64,000 bases of DNA from Sphingomonas sp. PAMC 26621 (GTDB lineage Bacteria > Pseudomonadota > Alphaproteobacteria > Sphingomonadales > Sphingomonadaceae): contig NZ_AIDW01000004.1 of the NCBI RefSeq assembly GCF_000251145.1, forward strand, positions 186,001 to 250,000. Reading direction: 5' to 3'. Under the pieces are notes generated by a model. The model made no database searches, was not told the DNA's origin, and saw nothing but the letters and a program-made list of their open reading frames with translations. Each line of letters starts with the position of its first letter. The first letter of the stretch is position 1. The translations under genes and the position numbers were made by a program. Below, piece by piece: positions 39,897 through 47,469 of the stretch.

Positions 39897-40942
39897 GCCG
39901 ATGGATCGCCGGGCGCGGTCGGCCGCGGCAACGCTGCCGTTGAATCGCGAACCTGCAGCATGTTCGTGTGATGTGTCTGGCGCTGCGAGGCGCGGCCCTC
40001 GAGGTCGGCGATCAGCATGTCGGTCGCGGCGACCGCCATTTCGAACACCGGCTGACGGACCGTGGTAAGCCGCGGCCAGGCGATCCGGGAGACTTCGGCA
40101 TCGTCGAACCCGGCAATCGACAGGTCGTCGGGCAGCGAAAGCCCGAGCTCGCGCGCGGCGAGCATGACGCCGACCGCCATTTCATCATTCTGCACCAGGA
40201 TCGCGGTCGGCCGGTCCATGCCGCCGAGCAGACGTCGCCCCGCCGCATGTCCGCCATCGAAGGTGAACAGACCGGTCTCGATCCGATCGAGCCGCATGGT
40301 GCAGCCCGCGTCGCGGAACGCCTCGCCATAGCCGATCAGTCGCGCGTCGGTCGCGGCATGATCGGGGTCGCCCTTGATAATCCCGATGTCGCGATGCCCC
40401 AGCGCGAGCAGATGCGCCGCGACCGCGCGCGCGCCCGCGACGTCGTCGAGCAGGGTCGACGAGCCAAGCTCGAGCTGACGCGTCGGTGCGATCCGCGCAT
40501 AGCGGATTCCCGCAGCGTCGAGTTGCGCCAGGATCATGAGATGGTCGGACGCGGGCGGCGCGAGCACTACCCCGTCGAGCGCCGCCGCCCGCAACAGCCC
40601 GACGATATCCGCCGCGTTCTGCTGGACCGATTGCACCGGGATCACGATCAGCCGATAGCCTTCCCCCTCCAGCCGCTCGAGCACCCCCTCCTGCAGTTCG
40701 ACGACATAGCTCGCGCTCGGCTTTTCATAGACCAGCCCGATCAGGTGCGAGCGTCGCCGCACCAGCGACTGAGCGAACACGTTTGGGTGATAATTGAGCG
40801 CGCTGGCCGCCGCGCGGACGCGTTGTTTCACCGCATCGCTGACGTGCGGCTCGTCGTTGAAGACGCGCGATACGGTCTTGGTCGAGACGCCTGCGTGGCG
40901 TCCGACATCGACGATCGTTGTGCGTTTGATCTCTCGGGGCAG
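39893..40942 (-). CDS. LacI-family transcriptional regulator, likely CTG start
   Basis: 349 residues if translation begins at CTG 40942. The frame encodes the LacI helix-turn-helix in full: KRTTIVDVGRHAGVSTKTVS then RVFNDEPHVSDAVKQRV, followed by the periplasmic-binding-like effector domain (LIGLVYEKPSASYVVELQEG to PDDLSIAGFDDAEVSRIAWP). No ATG, GTG or TTG lies between the in-frame upstream stop and the HTH. The CTG has GAAGGA eight bases before it. A GTG at 40831 would delete the DNA-binding domain. It presumably represses the divergent receptor and the GH1 gene through operators at 41091 and 44546. It is translationally coupled to the GPH permease. Confidence 0.88.
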   Translation of the reverse strand: MPREIKRTTIVDVGRHAGVSTKTVSRVFNDEPHVSDAVKQRVRAAASALNYHPNVFAQSLVRRRSHLIGLVYEKPSASYVVELQEGVLERLEGEGYRLIVIPVQSVQQNAADIVGLLRAAALDGVVLAPPASDHLMILAQLDAAGIRYARIAPTRQLELGSSTLLDDVAGARAVAAHLLALGHRDIGIIKGDPDHAATDARLIGYGEAFRDAGCTMRLDRIETGLFTFDGGHAAGRRLLGGMDRPTAILVQNDEMAVGVMLAARELGLSLPDDLSIAGFDDAEVSRIAWPRLTTVRQPVFEMAVAATDMLIADLEGRASQRQTHHTNMLQVRDSTAALPRPTAPGDPSA

Positions 40943-41090
40943 GGAATCGGTCCTTCACGGGTTCGGACGAAACGGTACGGACGATACAGACAACGGTGTC
41001 GGATTCGCGTGCGGTTCCCAAGGCGCGTCGAGCAAATATACGAATTCAAAGCGCTTTTCCGTTTGGTTCCCGGCCATGTCAAATCTTGAA

Positions 41091-41107
41091 TTGACAACGT
41101 AAGACAA
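41091..41107. promoter_or_regulatory. Candidate LacI-type operator upstream of the TonB receptor (half-site degenerate)
   Basis: TTGACAACGTAAGACAA shares its first nine bases with the perfect palindrome TTGACAACGATGTCAA in front of the GH1 gene (44546). The right arm is imperfect. It lies about 90 bp upstream of the receptor ATG and 150 bp upstream of the divergent regulator. Confidence 0.5.
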
Positions 41108-41194
41108 TTTGCTACCGCTACCAACACGGTAAGTGGTTCAAAACGGACAGCAGCCGTCCGCGAAACAGGGATCGCGGCCAGGGAGGGGATTACA

Positions 41195-44100
41195 ATGAAG
41201 GGTTTTTACCCGGCGAGCATGCTCGCGCGTACGACATCCACCATCGCACTTGCCATCGGGCTCGCCATTCCGGCGCACGGGTTCGCGCAGACCGCGCCCG
41301 CCGCTGGTGCGGAAGCAACCAATGCGCAGCCGGTCACACAGGATCCGGCCGCCACGGCACCGCCGGTTTCGGACGATATCGTCGTCACCGGCATCCGCGC
41401 CTCGCTTGAGCGTTCGATCGACATCAAGCGCAACTCGTTCGGCATCGTCGACGCGATCTCGGCGCAGGATATCGGCAAGTTCCCGGATACCAATCTCGCG
41501 GAATCGCTGCAGCGCATCACCGGCGTGTCGATCAACCGGCGCAACGGTGAGGGTGCGCAGGTGACGGTCCGCGGCTTCGGTCCGGACTATAACATGGTGA
41601 CGCTCAACGGACGCCAGCTTGCCGCGTCCGACCAGACGTCGGTCGGCGGCGAGAACGACTTCACGCGCAGCACCGGCCGCTCGTTCGACTTCTCCAATCT
41701 CGCATCCGAAGGCGTCAGGACGCTGGAGGTCTACAAGACCGGGCGGGCAGCGATCCCGTCGGGCGGGATCGGCGCCGCGATCAACGTCGTTACCCGTCGC
41801 CCGCTCGACGCGCGCGAAAGCGGGTTGAACGGCTCGTTCGGGGTAAAGGCGGATTACGACACGAGCGCGGATGCCTGCATCGACTGCGGCAGTCACGTCA
41901 CCCCGCAGGGCTCCGGATTGCTGAGCTGGTCGAACCCCAGCCACACCTTCGGTGCGTCCCTGTTCGGCAGCTATCAGAAGCGCAACTTCTCGGCGGCGAG
42001 CGCATCGGTCAACGGCTGGAACATCAGCACGCTGGCGGCCTTGCTCGACCCGAGCGGCAGCCACGTCAACGCCGCGACCAAGATCAACAACGCCCCGAGC
42101 GACCCCAACACGCTGGTCGCCCGACCGGACGATGCGCGCTATCACTTCGCCGAAGATACCAACGAGCGGATGAATTTCCAGGGTTCGCTGCAATTCAAGC
42201 CGACCGATCGGCTGACCCTCACCGCCGATGGCCTCTACGCGCAGAATCGCGCTTCGGAGCGGCGCTCGGACGAGGCGAACTGGTTCGCCGGCCTCTTCGA
42301 CGAGATCACCTTCGACAAGAACAAGGACGTCGCGACCGCGACGTATCTGCACGAGACGAACAGCGGGGCCCAGAAGGATTCCGGTGCGGAGCAGCAGTAT
42401 CGTGCGCAGAAGAACCAGCTGCAGGATTTCGGCCTCAACGCCAAGTGGGACCTGACCGACAATTTCACGGTCACCGCCGATGGCCACGTCGGTCTCTCCC
42501 GCAGCACGCCTGACAACCCCAATGGCATGAGCTCGACGCTGATCTCGCTGTCGATCCCGCTGCTGGCGCAGCATTCGTGGGATTATTCGAACAACGGCTT
42601 CCCGGTGCAGACCGTGCAGTTCAGCGATCCGGCGACTCCGGCCCCGGGCAATGCGATCATCAAGGGCAACGGCAACGGCAAACTGGACGTCGGCGATCTC
42701 GGCAGCCAGGTCGGACGCCAGATCTCGACCAGCTTGCGGCAGACGATCAAGGAAGGCCGGATCGACGCCGGTTGGGATCTTGGCGGCGGCAGCCGTTTCC
42801 ACTTCGGCGGCGATTATCGCAAGACCGACACGCGATCGACGCAGACGACCTATTACCAGACACTGGGCGACTGGGGGAACAACTTCCCCGGGGACGTCCA
42901 GAAGATCGCACCCGGTCAGGTGAACCAGTTCTGCCTGGTCTGCAAATTCACGCACTTCGACCCGAAGGCGAGCGGTGACGGTCTGGTGGCGTTCCGTACC
43001 GAAGATCCGACGGCACTCTACAACGCGCTCAGCAGCGCGTATGCCAACGTTCCGGGGCATGCCAATGGTGTGAACGGCTACGGCAACGACCGCGTCCGGG
43101 AGGAAATCTGGGCGGCCTACGGTCAGGTGACATGGAAGGGTCAGCTCGCCGGGCATGATGCCGGTCTCGTCGCAGGCGCTCGCTACGAGCAGACCACCGT
43201 GCATGCCAACGGCACGCTGTATGCACCGGCGGATATCCGCTGGCAGTCCGACAACGACTTCACGCAGGACCTGATCTTCGATGCCAAATACCTGCAGACG
43301 ACGCAGGGGCGCGGCAAGTACAACAATCTGCTGCCGTCGATGGATTTCCAGTTCAACATCAAGTCGAACCTGATCGGTCGTTTCTCGGCGAGCCGCACGA
43401 TCGCGCGCCCGACCTATAACAACCTGTTCACTTCGGCGAGTGTCGGGAATCCCAACGATGCCACCGCAGTTGGCGGCCAGACCGGTGGCAGTTCGGGCAA
43501 CCCCAATCTGAAGCCGTTGATTTCCGACAATTTCGACGTCGCGCTGGAGTGGTATTTCAAGCCCGGCGCCTATCTCTCGGCGGGGTTCTTCGACAAGCGC
43601 GTCCACAATTTCATCGGCACGTCGGTCGTTCCGCAGTCGCTGTACGGTCTGCGCGATCCGTCCTCCGGGGTGTCGGGACGGTCGGGCACCGCCAAGACCC
43701 AGCTCCAGGCGATCGGGGCGGACGTCACCGACGTCAATCTGTTCACCTATACGGCGCTGCTGGTTCAGAACGGCGGCAATACCAACACCGCGACCAGCAC
43801 GTTCCTGGCGAACTACAACACGGTGAACCGGTCGCTGACCCAATCGTTCGTCGACTCGACGTTGAACGCGGTGGACATCATCGCCGATGCGAACGATCCC
43901 TTGTTCAAGTTCAACGTCAGCACGCCGATCAACAACAAGGATGCCGAGATCTACGGCTTCGAACTGGCCGGACAGTATTTCTTCGGTCGGACCGGGATCG
44001 GTATCGCGGCGCAATATACGCACGTCGAGAGCGATATCGGCATCAACGTCGCGGCGTCGATCAACGAGGACCAGTTTGCGCTCGTCGGTTTGTCGGACAC

Positions 44101-44401
44101 CGCCAACGCAACGCTGATCTACGACAAATATGGCGTCTCGGCTCGCCTGTCGTACAATTGGCGCGACAAGTTCCTGTCGGGGATCAACGCCGACAGCTAC
44201 CACAGCCCGCGCTTTACTGCGGCGCACAGCCAGGTCGACTTCAACGTCAGCTACGACGTTACGCCGCACATCGCGGTGTCGGTGGAAGGGATCAACATCT
44301 TCGAGGATGGCCTGAAGATCTATGGCCGTTCGCCGAACGAGGTCTTCTTCGAACAGGAAGGGTCGGCGCGGTATCTGTTGGGCGCTCGGTTCAAGTTCTG
44401 A
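41195..44401 (+). CDS. TonB-dependent receptor (Xanthomonas/Caulobacter carbohydrate type)
   Basis: 1068 residues, the large size typical of this class. Signal peptide 1-31 (GFA then QT); TonB box DIVVTGIR (61-68); plug with RASLERSIDIKRNSFGIVDA, ISAQDIGKFPDTNLAESLQR, ITGVSINRRNGEGAQVTVRG and FGPDYNMVTLNGRQLA, the marks of TonB receptors of the Xanth-Caul subfamily. The barrel ends in LLGARFKF. Such receptors import oligosaccharides. It is divergent from the LacI regulator and 199 bp upstream of the GH1 beta-glucosidase, so its likely cargo is a beta-glucoside or cello-oligosaccharide. GGGAGGGG precedes the ATG. Confidence 0.95.
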   Translation: MKGFYPASMLARTTSTIALAIGLAIPAHGFAQTAPAAGAEATNAQPVTQDPAATAPPVSDDIVVTGIRASLERSIDIKRNSFGIVDAISAQDIGKFPDTNLAESLQRITGVSINRRNGEGAQVTVRGFGPDYNMVTLNGRQLAASDQTSVGGENDFTRSTGRSFDFSNLASEGVRTLEVYKTGRAAIPSGGIGAAINVVTRRPLDARESGLNGSFGVKADYDTSADACIDCGSHVTPQGSGLLSWSNPSHTFGASLFGSYQKRNFSAASASVNGWNISTLAALLDPSGSHVNAATKINNAPSDPNTLVARPDDARYHFAEDTNERMNFQGSLQFKPTDRLTLTADGLYAQNRASERRSDEANWFAGLFDEITFDKNKDVATATYLHETNSGAQKDSGAEQQYRAQKNQLQDFGLNAKWDLTDNFTVTADGHVGLSRSTPDNPNGMSSTLISLSIPLLAQHSWDYSNNGFPVQTVQFSDPATPAPGNAIIKGNGNGKLDVGDLGSQVGRQISTSLRQTIKEGRIDAGWDLGGGSRFHFGGDYRKTDTRSTQTTYYQTLGDWGNNFPGDVQKIAPGQVNQFCLVCKFTHFDPKASGDGLVAFRTEDPTALYNALSSAYANVPGHANGVNGYGNDRVREEIWAAYGQVTWKGQLAGHDAGLVAGARYEQTTVHANGTLYAPADIRWQSDNDFTQDLIFDAKYLQTTQGRGKYNNLLPSMDFQFNIKSNLIGRFSASRTIARPTYNNLFTSASVGNPNDATAVGGQTGGSSGNPNLKPLISDNFDVALEWYFKPGAYLSAGFFDKRVHNFIGTSVVPQSLYGLRDPSSGVSGRSGTAKTQLQAIGADVTDVNLFTYTALLVQNGGNTNTATSTFLANYNTVNRSLTQSFVDSTLNAVDIIADANDPLFKFNVSTPINNKDAEIYGFELAGQYFFGRTGIGIAAQYTHVESDIGINVAASINEDQFALVGLSDTANATLIYDKYGVSARLSYNWRDKFLSGINADSYHSPRFTAAHSQVDFNVSYDVTPHIAVSVEGINIFEDGLKIYGRSPNEVFFEQEGSARYLLGARFKF

Positions 44402-44416
44402 ACCGGTTCTGACGAA

Positions 44417-44460
44417 AAAGGGGAGGGAGCATGGTCGCCCTGGCGGCATCCTCCCTCTTC
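44417..44460 (+). terminator. Possible terminator after the TonB receptor
   Basis: GGGAGG and CCTCCC form a stem around a 20-odd base loop, followed by the pyrimidine stretch TCTTCTGTCC. It is not a classic T run, so strength is uncertain. Confidence 0.4.
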
Positions 44461-44545
44461 TGTCCTGTAAATTACGAAGCGAACCCGCCGGCCTGCCCTT
44501 CGAGCCGTTCGCCAGGCGTGGTTCAGGCACATCTGCGGTCGTGCA

Positions 44546-44561
44546 TTGACAACGATGTCAA
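44546..44561. promoter_or_regulatory. LacI-type operator upstream of the GH1 beta-glucosidase
   Basis: TTGACA-ACGA-TGTCAA: perfect 6-bp arms around a CG-containing centre, the usual form of LacI-family operators. TTGACA also serves as a -35 hexamer, so bound repressor would block polymerase. It ends 39 bp before the ATG. Confidence 0.65.
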
Positions 44562-44600
44562 GGTTTTCACTGATATCAAGGCACTGAACGGGAGAGGAAT

Positions 44601-46034
44601 ATGGACCGGCGCGATTTTATCAGGGGCGGCGTGCTAGGCGCGGCGCTCGCCGGTGGATCGGGGGGCGCACTGGCCGCGGTGGCGCAGCGTGCGCCTGCCG
44701 GCCCGTCGTCCTTCCCCGAGGATTTCGTGTGGGGGTGCGCGACCGCTTCGTATCAGATCGAGGGTGCAGTCGCCGAGGACGGGCGTGGGCGCACCAACTG
44801 GGACGTGTTCGCGCACAGCAAGGGCCGAGTCGCCAACGGCGATACCGGCGATATCGCGTGCGACAGCTACCATCGCTATCCCGAGGATATCGCGCTGCTC
44901 AAGGGATTGGGCGTCAAGGCGTATCGGATGTCGCTCGCCTGGTCGCGGATCTTCCCCGACGGGCGCGGCACGCCGAACCAGAAGGGCGTGGATTATTACA
45001 ACAGACTGATCGACGCGCTGCTCGCTGCCGGGATCACGCCCTATGTCACGATGTTCCACTGGGACCTGCCCGAAGCCCTGCCGGGCGGCTGGCAATCGCG
45101 CGACACCGCCTTGGCATTTGCGGACTACGCCGGGTTCATGGCGGGCAAATTGTCCGACCGCGTCGGGCATTTCATGACCGTCAACGAACTGCGCTGCTTC
45201 ACCGATATCGGCCATGTCGAGGGTCGCCACGCGCCCGGCCTCCAATTGCCACCGGCCGCGGGAAACCAGGTCCGGCACCACGGCGTGCTCGCGCACGGGC
45301 TTGGCGTCCAGGCGATCCGCGCGCACGCCCGCAGCGGGACGCAGGTCGGGCTTGCGGACAACAGCAACTTCTACGTCCCCGTGATCGAGACCCCCGAGCA
45401 TATCGCCGCCGCCAAACAGGCAGTGCGCGAGGAAAATGCGATGTTCCTGACCGCGGTGCTCGAGGGGCGCTATACCGACGGTTACCTCGCGCGTGAGGGT
45501 GCGAACGCGCCGCGCGTTGCGAGCGGGGACATGGCGGCGATCGGTAGCCCGCTCGATTTCGTCGCGCTGAACATCTATGCGCCGAACTACGTCCGCGCCG
45601 ATGCGGGGCCGAGCGGCTACAAGATTCTGCCGCATCTCCCGTCGTCGCCCCGAATGGCGTCGCCGTGGCTCTATGTCGGGCCAGAGGTCGCCTATTGGGG
45701 CGTGCGCACCGTCTCCGAACTGTGGAAGCCAAAGGCGATCTACATTTCGGAAAACGGCACGTCGGCGGATGACGTGATGGTCGACGGGCGAGTCGATGAC
45801 AGCGACCGGATCATGTATCTGCGCAATTATCTGACCGAATTCCATCGCGCGACCGCCGAGGGCTTTCCGCTCAAGGGCTATTTCCTGTGGAGCCTGATGG
45901 ACAATTTCGAATGGGCGGATGGCTATACCAAGCGCTTCGGGCTCCATCACGTCGATTTCGCGACACAGGTCCGCACCCCCAAGCTGAGCGCGGCCTGGTA
46001 TCGCGAACTGATCCGCCGGAACGCACTGGTCTGA
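44601..46034 (+). CDS. GH1 beta-glucosidase with Tat signal
   Basis: 477 residues. Twin-arginine signal MDRRDFIRGGVLGAALAGG, then the GH1 barrel beginning FPEDFVWGCATASYQIEGA. The acid/base is E196 (TVNEL, usually TFNEP) and the nucleophile E384 (YISENG). YFLWSLMDNFEWADGYTKRF and FGLHHVDF are the aglycone and sugar-binding Trp/Glu region. It hydrolyses beta-glucosides or cellobiose; the Tat signal places a folded enzyme in the periplasm. With the TonB receptor, GPH permease and LacI regulator it forms a complete uptake and hydrolysis route. Confidence 0.95.
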   Translation: MDRRDFIRGGVLGAALAGGSGGALAAVAQRAPAGPSSFPEDFVWGCATASYQIEGAVAEDGRGRTNWDVFAHSKGRVANGDTGDIACDSYHRYPEDIALLKGLGVKAYRMSLAWSRIFPDGRGTPNQKGVDYYNRLIDALLAAGITPYVTMFHWDLPEALPGGWQSRDTALAFADYAGFMAGKLSDRVGHFMTVNELRCFTDIGHVEGRHAPGLQLPPAAGNQVRHHGVLAHGLGVQAIRAHARSGTQVGLADNSNFYVPVIETPEHIAAAKQAVREENAMFLTAVLEGRYTDGYLAREGANAPRVASGDMAAIGSPLDFVALNIYAPNYVRADAGPSGYKILPHLPSSPRMASPWLYVGPEVAYWGVRTVSELWKPKAIYISENGTSADDVMVDGRVDDSDRIMYLRNYLTEFHRATAEGFPLKGYFLWSLMDNFEWADGYTKRFGLHHVDFATQVRTPKLSAAWYRELIRRNALV

Positions 46035-46071
46035 AACGTCGAGGTCGCGGCGCGGCAATCGCGCCGCGACG

Positions 46072-46386
46072 TCAGCGTTTCTTGACGAACTCGGCGCGCA
46101 GCACGAGGCCCTTGATCCCGTCGAACCGGCAATCGATCTCCTGCGCGTCGCCGGTCAGGCGGATCGCCTTGATCAGCGTGCCCCGCTTGAGCGTCTGGCC
46201 CGCGCCCTTAACGGTCAGATCCTTGATCAACGTCACCTGATCGCCATCGGCGAGCACGTTGCCGACCGAATCGCGGACGACCACTGCATCGCCATCGGCG
46301 GTGCCCTTCGCGGCGGCATCGCTCGCGCTGATCCACTCGCCGCTCGCCTCGTCATAGACGAACGCGTCGCTGTCCCCCTCGGCCAT
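46072..46386 (-). CDS. PhnA/YjdM-like protein
   Basis: 104 residues from the ATG at 46386. The C-terminal 75 residues match the PhnA C-terminal domain: VVRDSVGNVLADGDQVTLIK, DLTVKGAGQTLKRGTLIKAI, RLTGDAQEIDCRFDGIKGLV and LRAEFVKK. The zinc-ribbon N-terminal part of longer PhnA proteins is absent. Despite the name, the family is not needed for phosphonate breakdown; its function is unclear. Two bases separate it from the small Lys-rich gene upstream. Confidence 0.82.
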   Translation of the reverse strand: MAEGDSDAFVYDEASGEWISASDAAAKGTADGDAVVVRDSVGNVLADGDQVTLIKDLTVKGAGQTLKRGTLIKAIRLTGDAQEIDCRFDGIKGLVLRAEFVKKR

Positions 46387-46388
46387 GC

Positions 46389-46517
46389 TCACCCCTTGAT
46401 ATTGACCATCGCGACCGGCTGGCCCTTGGCGGTCGGGTTGGAGGCATTCGCCTTCGGTGCCTTTTCGGCCTTGGGTTTGCGCGTTTCCTTGTTCGACTTC
46501 TTCTGGCTCTTGGCCAT
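46389..46517 (-). CDS. Small lysine-rich protein
   Basis: 42 residues: MAKSQKKSNKETRKPKAEKA followed by an Ala/Asn/Gly tail ending MVNIKG. Highly basic N-terminus, no fold or membrane segment expected. Very similar short MAK..KSNKE-type proteins are common in sphingomonad genomes with no known role. It immediately precedes the PhnA-like gene and is probably co-transcribed with it. The in-frame upstream ATG would add 22 unrelated residues and lacks a ribosome site. Confidence 0.65.
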   Translation of the reverse strand: MAKSQKKSNKETRKPKAEKAPKANASNPTAKGQPVAMVNIKG

Positions 46518-46610
46518 CGGACTTACCTTCGGAGGCGGGAGGCCCCGGGTGCTTGTAGCGCCAAAGCGGCGCCGCACCGGCATCTTTTCGGTCTGGCGCA
46601 GGCACGGCGC

Positions 46611-46628
46611 GGTTAACCGAGGTTAACC
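46611..46628. promoter_or_regulatory. Tandem GGTTAACC palindromes
   Basis: GGTTAACC occurs twice (46611-46618 and 46621-46628), spaced ten bases centre to centre, in the divergent gap between the Lys-rich/PhnA pair and the YciE-like gene. One-helical-turn spacing suggests a cooperative binding site. The regulator is unknown; the TTAA spacing (6, not 7) does not fit a standard CtrA box. Confidence 0.4.
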
Positions 46629-46748
46629 TGATTTGATCGGACCGGACGCAACCACCCTCGACCCGGTCCGTTTGGAGCAGAAGCCGGACGTGCCACCCCT
46701 CGCGTCCGGCTACCCCCCTTCCAGTAGCCGCACGCCAGGAGACACGAC

Positions 46749-47270
46749 ATGGGCCTGTTCACCAAGGATATCGCGACCTTCGAGGATCTCTTCCTGCATC
46801 AGCTCCAGGACGTCTATTACGCCGAGAACCAGATCACCAAGGCGCTGCCCAAGATGATCGACAAGGCAACCGACGCTGGGCTGAAGAGCGGCTTCCAGAC
46901 GCATCTGACCGAGACCGAAGTCCAGATCCGCCGGCTCGAGCAGGTGTTCGACCTGCTGGGCGAGCAGCCCAAGGGTGCGACGTGCCCTGCGATCGAAGGC
47001 ATCATCAAGGAAGCCAACGAGGTCGCCAGCGAAATCGCGGACAAGGCGGTTCTCGATGCCGCACTCATCGCTTCGGCCCAGGCGGTCGAGCATTATGAGA
47101 TCACGCGTTACGGCACGCTGATCGCCTGGTCGAGGCAGCTCGGCCGCGACCAGATCGCCGCGATCCTGCAGGAAACGCTCGACGAGGAATATGCCACCGA
47201 CGACAAGCTGACGCAGATGGCGACGAGCAAGACCAACGCGAAGGCAGAGGCAGCGAGCCCGGCCGAGTAA
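46749..47270 (+). CDS. YciE/YciF-type ferritin-like protein (DUF892)
   Basis: 173 residues, all helical. The family start MGLFTKDIATFEDLFLHQLQ and DVYYAENQITKALPKMIDKA is clear; E/H metal-ligand residues recur in THLTETEVQIRRLEQVF and QAVEHYEITRYGTL with LDEEYATDDKL. DUF892 proteins form ferritin-like four-helix bundles and are linked to stress responses. GGAGAC precedes the ATG. A short Lys/Ala tail extends the core. Confidence 0.92.
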   Translation: MGLFTKDIATFEDLFLHQLQDVYYAENQITKALPKMIDKATDAGLKSGFQTHLTETEVQIRRLEQVFDLLGEQPKGATCPAIEGIIKEANEVASEIADKAVLDAALIASAQAVEHYEITRYGTLIAWSRQLGRDQIAAILQETLDEEYATDDKLTQMATSKTNAKAEAASPAE

Positions 47271-47295
47271 GGCCGGCTAGCGAAAAACGTGACTT

Positions 47296-47324
47296 CGCCA
47301 TCCTTGGGTAACCCCGGGATGGCG
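47296..47324. terminator. Hairpin after the YciE-like gene
   Basis: CGCCATCC (47296-47303) pairs with GGATGGCG (47317-47324); the loop contains the small palindrome GGGTAACCC. No T run, so it is a weak terminator at best. Confidence 0.4.
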
Positions 47325-47469
47325 GAAATCGCCTGCTGACCCACGCGTGGCACAAGTCGGGGCCTGGTGGAAATAGTCGACGCAGGTACACGTAGACGCT
47401 GCCGTCTACCGCTGTGCTACCGGGGCCACGTCCAGGCCGGGCAGGGGGCTAAACGTTGACCCCTCCGCC

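Noticed and set aside
40725-41021. 98-residue minus-strand frame upstream of the LacI gene with an ATG
   Set aside because: It is in a different frame from the LacI helix-turn-helix and its translation is a shadow; it does not provide the missing start.
41048-41057. AAAGCGCTTT palindrome in the regulator/receptor gap
   Set aside because: A short self-complementary word that resembles other LacI-type operators, but no second copy is seen near the co-regulated GH1 gene, unlike TTGACAACG.
41138-44530. 1130-residue open frame antisense to the large TonB receptor
   Set aside because: High G+C creates long antisense frames; the Arg/Asp/Val/Gly-rich translation has no recognisable fold, and the sense strand encodes a clear receptor.
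46611-46628. CtrA binding site
   Set aside because: The TTAA words are separated by 6 bp rather than the consensus 7, and the neighbours are stress-type genes.
47390-47445. tRNA-like D-arm on the minus strand (GGTAGCACAGCGGTAGAC)
   Set aside because: The flanking GGCCCC stretches cannot form an acceptor stem with each other and no T-loop GTTCGA is present; at most a degenerate remnant.
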